DNA of 64,000 bases. Source: Ligula intestinalis. Lineage: Eukaryota > Platyhelminthes > Cestoda > Diphyllobothriidea > Diphyllobothriidae. Shown in pieces: positions 1 to 10,440 of this stretch. Where the stretch lies: the NCBI GenBank assembly GCA_036362985.1, contig JAYGXS010000004.1, positions 31,536,650-31,600,649 on the forward strand. The letters run 5' to 3'. Position 1 is the first letter of the stretch. Each line of letters begins with the position of its first letter. Under the pieces are notes generated by a model that made no database searches, was not told where the DNA came from, and worked only from the letters and a program-made list of their open reading frames with translations. The position numbers and the translations under genes were made by a program.

Positions 1-540
1 CAAGGCGTCGGCCTGTTTGGCCAATATAAACGCAAGGGCAACCAGCACACGGTATACGATAAACGACGTTACTTAATTGTCCCACGGGTAGAGCGTCCTT
101 TACTAGACATAAGCTTGCGCGCAGTGAGTTTGCGGGCTTGTGGGCAACGGAGATGCCAAAGCGATTTAGTTGCCGAGAGATGGTTTCAGATACTCCATTC
201 ATGTAGGGTAGAGAATAAAATTTCCGTGGCAATGTATCATCGTTGGGAGGGAGGTTTTGTGCTTGACCTCAACGTCTAAGGCAATTCTTGACAAAGCTTA
301 TCAGATATCCATTGGCCGGAAAAATGTGTACAAGTACTTTAGTTTTCTCTTGAGCAAATCATCGTTACTGTAATAACGGTGGGCCCGTTGGAAAAGGGTG
401 CGAACACAGCTTCTTCTATGGGTGGCAGGGTGGTTACTCTTATAGTTAAGGATGATTTCTGCAATGAAGTCCTTTCGGTAGACGCTTGTTGTTGAAAGCA
501 TCTGTATAAATCGGGCTATGGGACATGTTTGTTTCATTAA
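1..540 (-). mobile_element. Penelope-like element relic: RT thumb, linker and start of GIY-YIG endonuclease, cut by window edge
   Basis: Read on the minus strand from about 537 down to 301, the frame gives the end of a PLE reverse transcriptase: a STTSVYRK block, then NYKSNHPATHRRSCVRTLFQ, then KYLYTFFRP. A stop (after RPMDI) and a frame change follow. From about 215 down to 1 a second frame gives the PLE linker (LPYMNGVSETISRQLNRFGI, VAHKPANSLRASL) and then the beginning of the endonuclease, NVVYRIPCAGC followed by VYIGQTGRRL. The VYIG..GR block is the GIY-YIG signature. PLEs copy an RNA template using RT plus this endonuclease. The order RT then linker then GIY-YIG is that of animal PLEs. 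The element continues beyond the left edge of the window. At least one frameshift and stop make it a dead copy here. Confidence 0.9.
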
Positions 541-2829
541 TTATCTTCTTAAAGAAATTATCATTAACCTTTTCGAGTTTTACGAACCAAAAAGTTTAGA
601 CATAAATGTACACTTTTAGAGGCTCTACTGTGGCATGTTCGAGGTAAACTCAGAGTTTCGTTTGATTTAATGCTAGTTGAACAGCTGGAAAGAAGTCAAA
701 GTAAGCTACAAGAATGACTAAAGTCGGTATTTAGATTAAAATTTTTAAAGATATCATAACATTTTGACCGGTGTACGGAAAACAGTCACTCAAAGTGGTG
801 AAATATAATAAAAAAACTTTTAAAAAACACTATTTGGCTGCTCATATGCCCCAATATTTTATTCAAACAAGACAGAGGTGCAGAGGACGTGCAACAGTGG
901 ATGAACGTTTAAACTATTTTGGCGCTATTTTAGCAACACTGTCTGTCTGCTTTACGCTGCAGTGTTTCCATTTGAGGTCAACCATCACGGTGCATGCAAA
1001 GTGAATTGAAGTCCGCAACCTTACTTTCCACGTGAATTGGATAAGTTTATGGTAAAATTCCATTCTATTTCTTTCAGTTTATTGCATCATCTTAACCAGT
1101 CTGCGTCTCACTTCGCTGCCATCCTTAAAATACTCTTGTGAATTACACGTTAAAGTTTTTATTTTTAATATAGCCTAATGGCATCTCGGTAAATTTGGAA
1201 AATATTAAGTAATGAAACTCAATATGTATTGGAGGCATTTTGCGTGAGGAATCGGCAGCTCAAGTTGTGTAAACAATACCCAGAGTGTCTAAAGAGGACA
1301 AGACAAAAATTTATATGGTAAAATTATTTGTTAGCCTACTCTGTTAATGTGCAGATTTTCAGCATATGCCCATTTGGGTGAAAGCCTGTCATTTCACATT
1401 AGAAACTCATGGTTTTTGCCATTCTTCATTACTGTAGGCGCAACTGCTTATGTGCGGAATACTTAAGTTTGCAGCATAATGAAATTCGAGGGCTATAGAT
1501 GCAGAAATATTTGTAAAAATTTGTAGGGAATTTCGATATAATAGCTAATGCTTAGGGATCTAGATAAGACTGACTGGAGGGATGTGCATCCATATACAAA
1601 TTTCCTTACGCAAACAATTGTTGTTTTGTATGAAGGCGAGTGAAAATCAGAGAAAAACACAAACCATGCAGCACGAGCAACCTATCTGTAGTAAATATCT
1701 ATTAGGCGGGCATGAAGTGCTTCCGAGACACAAGCTATATAATGCGAAAAATATCTAGACCTCCTTCTTCTCCATAAATAACGAACGGTTCAGGTTACGT
1801 AGAACACAGACTGTGGTTTCAAATTAGTGACCTTCCTACTGCATCGATGTGTAAGTTTACGGGCACCAGTGACCAAAATCAACGTTAACTGAAACAGAAT
1901 AAAAGATTTGCGATAAAATCGGAGGCAGTAAGGACTTAGTTGCGGAAGAACTAGTCCTGATTACATAAAATATGACATCCCAAATTATTTCTGGCTCTGC
2001 TAACTATGTAAGTGTGCTTTTATATCATCTATATTCTATAAATTCTGCGTCATTTGTGCACCATTCATACAAATCTTCGATTTTCTCTCAATAAGGTGAG
2101 AAAAAAGAACAAACCAATGGGCTTACTACTCCATCGATAGCATCTTGATAACCAAAACTGCCTGCCGGGCATCATATATTCAGTTATATTGTAACAAAAG
2201 TGCATCCTACCTGGAGGTACACTCGATGGTTCAAGGATCCATTTATTTGTCCCTAGGGGCTGAGAGAGAACGAAAATAGCGCTTGTGCAGCTACTAGCGT
2301 ACCAAGGTTTTTCCAAGCTTCCCCATTTTATTAGATTCACTCTGACGTGCTTTTGCCTCGTCAACTCAGAAGACGAAATGGCCATTGCAAGAGCCGTGGA
2401 TTGAATGCCTCACATCTTCAGAAACATACAAGGTTGATGTGTCAAAGGTACGTTTACTACGGAGTCTCAACGATACTTCGTCACTGATTCTCGCCGGTCG
2501 TAACATCTCAGGACATTTTTGCGCAAGCTATGTCGTCGGAGTTGACCAGTGAAATCCCGCAAAATACGTTCTCCACTGGCTCGTTGGCGAGCGTCGATTA
2601 AAAGACAACAATTATTGACTTTGTCTGCATTAATAGTTTTTATTGTCGCAGACATGACAGAAAGACGCATGTTTGTAGGTAAATATTATAATTTTTCAAC
2701 AAAATTGACTCCATGTATTGAGGGCAGGTATAAGGTTAATGAAAATTTAGAATACTCAAAACTTAAAAGTTTAAATAATATCCGCATCTGTTATGGAGAC
2801 AGATCTCACTTCAAAATCTGAATTTTTAT
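541..2829. other. AT-rich stretch with no recognised gene
   Basis: Only short open frames occur here. The longest, 106 codons on the minus strand at 2065-2385, shows no domain I recognise and no matching splice partners. I see no tandem repeat or hairpin of note. Confidence 0.5.
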
Positions 2830-3351
2830 TTCTTCAAACGTGAGGTAGCGTGTTAGGAATGCTTAAAAGCCGATGTCGGCAAGACATGACGGCATTTTCG
2901 TTACATAGTTCAGTAAGATATCGCAGGCCTTAATTCAGAGTGAAGAGGGTGAGCGACCTCACTAAGAATGCGATCAGCAAATTGCTTGACCTTTTTAAAG
3001 TCTCGCTGTATTATAATAATGGATTAAAACATAGGAAATAGCGGTGTCTGAGTGGTTAGGTTTAAAAATCAACGGGTCTTTTTAAGCAAGTTAAGAAACG
3101 TGACTGGAGAGCAGTAAACAATTAATGGGAAACTGCAGGCCTTTATAAATTTCCAGATTAGGGCTTTTTTTCATATGAACGCAAACGGCGATAGTATATA
3201 AAAGTTTATGACTCTTCTTGTAGAGGTCTTCAATAGGAAGAGTATATGAGAAATTATATTTCAAAGTAACACCAAGATATAGAAAATAGAATACCTCATT
3301 GGATAGAATGTCTATGGATTCAGGACTGAGGGAGAGGAGAGCCCGATACAC
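2830..3351 (-). mobile_element. LINE reverse-transcriptase 3' end relic
   Basis: The minus-strand frame at 3351-3091 (86 codons) contains FYFLYLGVTLKYNFSYTLPI, then YKKSHKLLYTI and a hydrophobic INCLLLSSHVS. This matches the region after the RT active site of non-LTR retrotransposons, where YLGV/ITL is followed by a few residues, H/PI and YKK..LLY. Further down, near 3000-2900, another frame reads FADRILSEVAHPLHSELRP, like the HPLH-containing extreme C-terminus of such elements. Frame changes and stops separate the parts, so it is a decayed, 5'-truncated copy. The clade (CR1-like or another LINE) cannot be decided from this fragment. The overall match is by motif memory and not by a search. 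Confidence 0.5.
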
Positions 3352-3739
3352 ATTGACACTTTCCTATTGGAACCGGTGTGAATAAATAGCCACCGTGCTT
3401 TCCAAGCCAGCGTTAGCACCTCGTTAATGTTTTGTTGGTGTTCAAACACGGAAAGTCTAAAGTGTTCGTGATTGCTGGGTCTTCCCCTCCGCAATCAATC
3501 GTGTCCAACATACGTTCACGCGCGTTTTGTTTTCGCGCAGCCGGGGCTCATCCACGACAGCGTTCGGGTGGACTGTCTATGCCACATTTCTCTTTGCTTA
3601 TCAGCAAAAGTAAGACACTGTAGGCCGTAGGGTGTCCGACACAACCACCGATGCAGGTAAGTGCGTTTCGGCAATATTCTGACGGGTTTTTGCGACTGGA
3701 AATTTCTTGTACTAAAAAGCAAACAGACAACGATAAGAC
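3352..3739. other. No recognised gene; overlapping short ORFs
   Basis: Several overlapping 60-68 codon frames occur on both strands. None shows a recognisable domain. The stretch lies between a LINE relic and a PLE relic and may hold unrecognised remnants of either. Confidence 0.4.
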
Positions 3740-3945
3740 AGGTCTCTTACTAGCTTCCTATGTGTCCTCAGCTGGCAAAGTTTGCAACATCTGAGCTTTG
3801 GTTCTGCCTCTTTGGGTCAGCCAGCAGTATTAAATACCACGCGCAGAGAATTGTCCCACGGACTTTTCTAGCATTTACGATCGCAACTATCAACTCATTT
3901 GAAAGCATCTCTATAAATCGGGCTACGGGACATGCTTGTTTCATT
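3740..3945 (-). mobile_element. Internally deleted PLE relic related to the copy at 1-540
   Basis: Positions 3902-3945 match 497-540 at 41 of 44 bases, counted by eye. Both encode MKQ.CP.ARFI.MLS on the minus strand. In the copy at 1-540 this leads into the RT thumb. Here it is followed almost at once by linker-like sequence: the string AATTGTCCCACGG near 3851 also occurs near 76 in the first copy. A frame reading VVFNTAG then resembles the VVYRIPCAG start of the GIY-YIG domain. The thumb region therefore appears to be deleted. Several stops are present. Confidence 0.5.
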
Positions 3946-5186
3946 TGTCTTCAGCCTTGAGCTTCAGCTTCAACGTCAGGCGCGTTTTGACTGATATAAA
4001 AGACAAAAAAGGATTAGCTTACGTAAGTGACGTTTTCGAAAATGTCAACTTAATAATACGCAGCATTCCAAAAAGCTAGAGGAATGTCATTCACACAAAG
4101 AGTGTTAAAAATTTCGAGATATGTTAAAATGGTATACAGAGATGCTTATTCGCGCCGAAATATTTTAATGTCAACTTAGACCTACGTATGCTCTACATGC
4201 ATAATTAAGGAAAACTTAAATGTCTTCAAAGTAAAATGAAACAAATGCAGTTGAACTTGTTTCTCACGGTCCCTAAAAGAAAGTTTCGCCGCATGCAGAG
4301 CATTAAGTTGTGCTTCAGAAACGTTGAATTAGACGACTCTCTAAGCGGCATATATATATGTTTTTTTCAGGAATTTCAAGAAACCGGCATGTTGATTATC
4401 GGGTTTATCCGCAATACGTTTAACGATAATACAGATAAGAACATTTTACAGATATAAATCAGAAACATTTCTAAAGCGAAAAAAGACAAATGCATATATT
4501 CCAATGCCCATCCTTATTCTCTACCCACAAACCCCTATAACCACCGCTTCCATAGGACTAATTACAAGAATTACGGGTACATGGGGTGTAGTACTTAAAT
4601 TACTGTTGCCAACAATCCGGCACTTTAGGTATCTATTAAGATAAATTTCCATGTTTAAAGAATTAATAGTGCAAATTAATGAAGGATTTTGTATCTAAAA
4701 GTTTGAGTAGACATATACCAGAGTTAAGGCCTCCATTTCGTGATTAAATTATCTAATATGAGAACCTTTTTAAATACTGGGATTCAGCGGTACTGGGATC
4801 CACTCGTTCCAAAATCAGTGAGCATTTCACTTTATTTAAGACGTCTGCATTGTTATCTAATGGCCTAGAGAAATACACAGTTAATAAACGGATGTATAGA
4901 AAGACAGAATACTAGAAAAGAAAGTTTCAGCGGTTTTCGCCCAACTCCAACAGTAAATGGCATTAATTTCGTTAGCGGCAACTTTATCCTTGCAAAATCT
5001 ATGCTGTTACGGTGGTGCTCTCATAAAAACTCGTTTAATTTTTTTAATTTTCCTGTTCGGATTTTGAAAATATTATTATTTCATTATTTTATATGAGAGC
5101 AAACTTCAGTGGCACCTTCTTCTTATTCAGGCGTCGTTAACTTAGCAGCTATAAACTAAAGTCACTTTTATCTAGACCCAGACGGT

Positions 5187-5660
5187 ATGTGCTTTCAAAC
5201 TTTCTTGTCAATTTATCGTTTTTTTGTGCTCGCAGTACGGTCGAGAGCTTTCATGATTATTTCAAATTTTGGTACTTTTCTGAGCCTTTGCGTGTTTTAT
5301 ACATTTTCAGCAAGGTCAAAAATACTTTTCAGTGGACTTTTCCACATTTATTTTGTAACATGTTATTTTTTAAATAATGCATGTGCAAGGGTCCTTGGTT
5401 ATCAGCGATATCTAGCAAAACCTCATTCGATTGGTTCCCATTTCCACCAGTCTATCATTCGACACCTACAATCTGGTTATGATTGGCTACGCTGTCTTTT
5501 AATTCTTATTATAATCTATCACGATAGACGCATTCGTGTGCAATGCCTAAGCAAGCCCAACTCAAAAATGTTCTTGAACTTTCTCGCAGACTTGCTGGAG
5601 CGAACATTTTGTTTACGTACCTGCATTTTTTATTCACAGATATACGGTCTCACCAAATAA
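5187..5660 (+). other. 157-codon hydrophobic open frame of unknown status
   Basis: This is among the longer open frames in the window. It runs from ATG at 5187 to a stop at 5658-5660. The translation is rich in F, L, I and Y, with hydrophobic runs such as FMIISNFGTFLSLCVFYTFS and CLLILIIIY that could be membrane segments. However, T-rich DNA produces such runs by chance. A second overlapping frame (5189-5377) is equally hydrophobic. I recognise no family, and there are no neighbouring exons. Most likely it is non-coding. Confidence 0.12.
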
Positions 5661-5781
5661 ACTTGTCACTGAACATGATTCTCTGCTTCAGTTGGTTGAA
5701 CCTAATGTTTATTACGTCTAATTGCTATGCTTTCCCATCAATTTTAATAAATTATTCACGGTGAGCCATGAATATTAATGA

Positions 5782-5991
5782 ACAGGAAAGTTTGGACCTA
5801 CCTTGACGTTAGTTCATCCAAACTACACGATAGAAAACGTACCAAATATTGAAAGCTGTTGGCGTTCATGCCAAAATAGCAAGTCACACCCGAATTGCGC
5901 ACTTTCAGGGCATAACTGTTTACTTAATAAGAAGATTGTGAACAGTACACATGATTGTGGCCAAACTCGGAAATTTCTTTACACCACGTAG
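5782..5991 (+). other. Cysteine-rich open frame, possible extracellular exon
   Basis: The frame is open from just after a stop at 5779-5781. It reads GPTLTLVHPNYTIENV, then NIESCWRSCQNSKSHPNC, GHNCLLNKKIV and HDCGQTRKF. Five cysteines at close spacing, with the pattern sxxxC..xC(n)C(n)CxL, recall a PAN/apple domain, but it is short and the match is loose. An AG occurs upstream at 5784-5785 and a weak GT (GTAGGC) at 5988. The upstream polypyrimidine tract is poor. Chance remains a real explanation. Confidence 0.15.
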
Positions 5992-7403
5992 GCTATTAAC
6001 GCTTTTCGCTAAGTTAAGGCTACAGACTACTTCCATTACCCAGGTGTATATAAGTCACGTGTAGTTCAATGCTTGGACATCAAAATTATACACAGAAGTT
6101 TTTTAATAGAATAAATTTGATAACAAATGATTTACCGTGTGCAGCATTCAGAATATAATTACGAATAGCCCAGGCTATTGAAAAAAAGATGAAGCCAATC
6201 AAAAAGACGAGGACCCCTAGTAATTGGGAACCGAACATTGGATATTATAGTACGTTATAACATTTTAAATTAAATAGTTGGCAAGTTAAAACGCACATAT
6301 GTGCAGACGTGATGGGTTCTTCTGGCTGTTGAGTTTTTCAAGCAGGTGCACACTTATTCAATCTTTCATATGCTAAATGTAGAAAATTTAAGAATGCGAT
6401 ATTGCTGAAGATTGATGTAAATAATTTATAGTTATTTAGTTGGCAAACAGTTTGAATTAATAATGAATCCGCAGGCGTGAGTTGCAATTTTTTTAAATTG
6501 CATCGCATATGAATGGTCATTTCATGGTAAGAATTTTTTCAGGGCCAAGGTTTTCCTTTATACAGCAAACGTCGAACACATTTTGCCTTCCTCTCAACAA
6601 TAAACGTGATTCATTACCTCATCGATTCAATCGGTTAGGCTTAAGTTTTAAATACATCATACTTCATTATTACACTCTCTACCATGTGGCACTGTAAGGT
6701 ATTGTGGAAGGGCACTGTGCATTTACCAGAAATGTTATTGCAACCCGGCATTGGCGATATTTAGCTGTGAAGATGTTTATTTTCTTAGGATAGACGGAAA
6801 CCATAAAACGGGGTGTTCATGTTTTCTCTGTCAAATGTTATAAATTTGAGATGTTTTGATCCGTTTAAAAATTAAAAATACAGACGTCCGACTGTGACGG
6901 CGTAAGTCTTAACTGAATATCCTTTTAGAGCACATATTTTGTTTAGTTATACGAGACGTTTCACGTGAATGTTTGGTCAGCCCTGCTTGTTATAATGAAA
7001 CTTCTTTCATATCATCCTACCAGTGACCACGTTCTACGTTACATCATAAACAAGGATGGTAAAGACAGACATACTGAAAGGGAAAATGCATTTTTAAACG
7101 AACTGGAATCACGCAATAGAAATTTTTTTCGTTTTCGGCTGTCTGTTTTATATCACTCCTTTTGCTGGCGACCTTTTCCTGCTAGTCATTTTGAATTATT
7201 TAATAAAATCTTATATCCCAGAGACCAAGAGAGCGAGACGTAGACTAAGTTTGACACTGGTTGTCGATTGTGGCAGTTTGCACAAACCTCCCCAAAGTAT
7301 CGTTAATGCGTAGACTTTACATCAATGCGATCTCATTGTGGCATAGCATGATAGTGCGTTGTCGGTCGGTGTGTGAAAATGACGGTAGTTTAAGCAAACA
7401 AAT

Positions 7404-7506
7404 AGTTCCTACAGGCAGCCAATCATTTGAGGGCAGTTAGAAGACCAATCACATTCTGCATTGCCGACTGGCAGTCGGACTTACCATTGGCTGATTTGCA
7501 GGAACC
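7404..7506. repeat. Imperfect inverted repeat with CCAAT motifs
   Basis: GTTCCTACAGGCAGCCAAT (7405-7423) is repeated in inverse orientation at 7486-7505 as ATTGGCTGATTTGCAGGAAC, with one length difference and a few mismatches. The interval also contains ACCAATCAC and a short hairpin, CCGACTG-G-CAGTCGG, at about 7464-7478. It may be the remains of a small mobile element or a promoter-like block. Confidence 0.35.
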
Positions 7507-10063
7507 GTCCTAACGCTTACAGCTAGGCGGCGTGGTCATTGAACGGTAAAGCACTGACCTCTGCAACGTAATTGCCCTGCAGGAGCTTCTCCTTTCGGAA
7601 ACTAACCAGTGACCCAAAAGCAGCATCTAAGGGTCTGAAGTATGACTGAATTTTATGAATGTGAGTTATATGCAAATTCTTCCAGCGCAAACAATTTTTT
7701 CTTGCAGTTTTTCCCGAAATTATTTATTGGACTAAAACTTTAACTTTTACTTGACATGAACCCAATTTTATCAGTACCAATAAATTGCCAGCTTCCGCCT
7801 TCATTTGCATATTTACCAACTTGTAATGTGTATTTGTGTGTTATATCATAGATTTAGAAAATTTGATGTAGATGGAATGAGGTGTTAGCTTCTCTGCTTC
7901 AATTAAAGTTTTCTTAAATTCTACCGAGTTGCCGCTTTATTCTATCGTATAAAATTTAAAAAAGTGATGTTTTTTCATTCATAAGGTTCTTAAGTTATTT
8001 ATGGACACGCAAGATGAATAACAGATCAAAGGTAACAACGGTTTGTTTACAAATAGAAACAGTAGCCATTCAATCTGTCAGCAGGTTAGCTTTCATCGAA
8101 GAAGCTAAAGTTCATATCTCACCCACTTGCCCAACTTCTCTCTAACCACGTGTTGATCAGTGTATTTAAACTAATAGCATTTGTTTGCTGCCATTTAAGA
8201 AGGAAACCGAATACACTGGCCCGTTTACATTTAAATAACCGCATAAATTCAACCTTCTTTCAAATTTAGTTGCAAGAATGCCTATCAGATAATTCAGAAG
8301 AGCAGTTGGCGAGTATGCACATGAGTTTAATAGATTCTCGTCGGACCAATACGTTGAAATGGCACCGGGGTTAAAGGTGAAACATGTGGTCCAATATGCG
8401 TAGTACTTCATCCAAGTGAGTCATGGTAATATTAGGTGAGGATTTACGGGTGCCAACAAGGGAATGCAGGTAGATAGGTAGAAAGACAGACAGCTTAAGA
8501 AAATCCAGGACTTCCGTCACGAGAACGGGAGTCCTGAGATATTCATCACATAGTATAGGATTGCGAGACAAATAAAACCCACACCACTTTCTGTGGCAAA
8601 GGAGGCGTTATTTCTCAAAGTCCCTTTTCAAGCGGATGCGGCAAGTGAGAACTTCTAACAAGACGTCTTTACTAAGCCATCACTAAAACTTTCGTAGCAG
8701 TGAGAGTTTGTGTTCTGTTCTCAAACAACATATTCTTCATGAAAAACGTAGGGGTAGGTTGCTAGGACAGACCAGCGCTTTGTCTGCAATTACTCATTTA
8801 CTTGCTCCTGTGGTCGCACAAGTCGGCGCCGATCCACCAGAAGAAAGGAAACTCTCCCGGCATGGCTGTGGAAAGCTAAAGTCAGGAGCGAAAATGGCGC
8901 GCTGCTTACACATAATGTTGATTCTGGAGATCATGTGGACCTCAAAGAAACTTTCGAGTGATTTCTAAGGTGCCCAAAACTACCGCAAATTCCTGGCGCA
9001 GAGTCTGTGAGAAACATCAGAAACAGTTGAACTGTCAGGTTGAGGTAGCCGGTCTTCTGTGCAGAAAAGAATCACCTACAAGCTAACATGGCCAATTCTC
9101 GCTCTCACTTTCCTTTCCCTTAGCCCAAATGCACCAAACCCTCGACTCTTTGCTACCACTCCTCTCTTATTAAACCTCCAATCTCCCACCACCTATTAAC
9201 ATGACTCACTTGAAGGAAAGAACATAAATGAATATATGTTGTATCTTTGATCACATTCCCCTTTCAACGGTAATGGATTCATGCTAATTTATCGAAAGTT
9301 GACGTTAACTTGCGAACTGCTCCTCTCTAAATCTCACTTTATTTCTATTGGCTGGCACATGATTGATCAGAAAAAGTTGTAAGATTTCTCTAATGGCATC
9401 AAGAATTATGTTTCGGTATGCCATTTGTCAGCCCCATTTTGGTATATGAAAATGATTGGTTAATTTTGTAAGCTGTTTTATAATTTATTGCGGATGCTCT
9501 GCATAAACCAGTCGCTATTTTAATTCACTTTATTTTGTGAATTGTATGATGAAATACGTGCCCGAAACATTTAGAGTACTAATTAGCTGAGGAATAATTA
9601 AGACGTTCTAACCGCAAAAAAATCTGCTGTGGTTTCATTAAGATATTGAATAAAACTATTTGTTAAAATAAATTTTTTTCGGCGATTTTAGTGTCGTTTG
9701 CCATGTCGCTCTCAGGCCAAGTTTCAGAGTTGCAGTTTATTTTCATTGGCATTTCTAAGTTAAGCTCATTTGTCCCACATCTTAAAAACTAAGAGGCTTG
9801 AGAGGAATTAGAACATACTCCATCAAGAAAAAGGCTTTATTACAGCCAACGCTCTAGCCGATGTAGTTAAAAAAAAACACCTGGAGCTGTTAGTTTAATC
9901 GCACTTGATTCACTTAAAATGCCCATACTGCAATTCCATACTACAAAGCATGGCATCTACCAATACTGATTGCCTAAGGAGAATTACCTAAGGAACCAAT
10001 ATGGAATAAACAAGATGGCTAGTAGGCAGGCGAGGTAATAAGGAAAATTGGATAACGTGAATA

Positions 10064-10150
10064 GTGCATTTGGTCCATTTATAAAACACTCGGCGGCCTT
10101 GACCCGATTTCAACCCACTTGAGTAAGCCGGAGGCTTTACTTTGCAACTC
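10064..10150 (-). repeat. tRNA-derived SINE-like unit, copy A
   Basis: The reverse complement reads a degenerate B box (GTGGGTTGAAATCGGG), then a tail CGAGTGTTTTATAAATGGACC. The tail matches that of the plus-strand unit at 10328-10440 (CGAGTGTTTTACAAATGGG). The two units are inverted relative to each other and about 250 bp apart. The A box is hardly recognisable. Confidence 0.5.
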
Positions 10151-10327
10151 TGCTAAAATTCTTATGAAGTAAGCTTGTCTAGTAGCGACTTGTTGGAATA
10201 TAGATTAATTTTTTAGGAAATCCTGCTTGGACAGTCAGCTTACTGCACCGGTAGTGGTTTTTTCCGTGCTCTGCGGAAAGCTGTGTGTGTAAAATGGACC
10301 AAGTGCAATTAAAATCACGGCTCCTAG

Positions 10328-10440
10328 GGGGACCTTTATAGCTCAGTCGGCTATGTCATTGGCCATACTAAAGCGTTACCCTTGCTGGAATGGGTTCAAC
10401 TCCTACCGGGACCACCGAGTGTTTTACAAATGGGTCAAAT
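10328..10440 (+). repeat. tRNA-derived SINE-like unit, copy B
   Basis: An A-box-like TATAGCTCAGTCGGCTATG (10338-10356) is followed about 40 bases later by a B-box-like GGGTTCAACTCC (10401-10412). The segment ends GGGACCACC with a tail CGAGTGTTTTACAAATGGG. The acceptor arms do not pair properly, so this is a tRNA-related SINE head and not a working tRNA gene. Just upstream, AAATGGACCAAGTGCAATT (about 10293-10311) resembles the SINE tail, which suggests that two units were joined in tandem. Confidence 0.6.

Larger units (their letters stand above)
3946..10060. other. AT-rich stretch with no assigned gene
   Basis: I found no convincing gene in these six kilobases. Items of possible note inside are a 157-codon hydrophobic ORF (5187-5660), a cysteine-rich ORF (5782-5991) and an inverted repeat with CCAAT motifs (7404-7506). 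Each is described separately. Confidence 0.4.

Noticed and set aside
3036..3060. tRNA-like A box (GTGTCTGAGTGGTTAGG)
   Set aside because: No B box follows at a suitable distance; chance or a heavily truncated SINE.
10328..10420. Functional tRNA gene
   Set aside because: A and B boxes are present but the acceptor and anticodon arms do not pair, and a second inverted copy shares a non-tRNA tail; a SINE is more likely.
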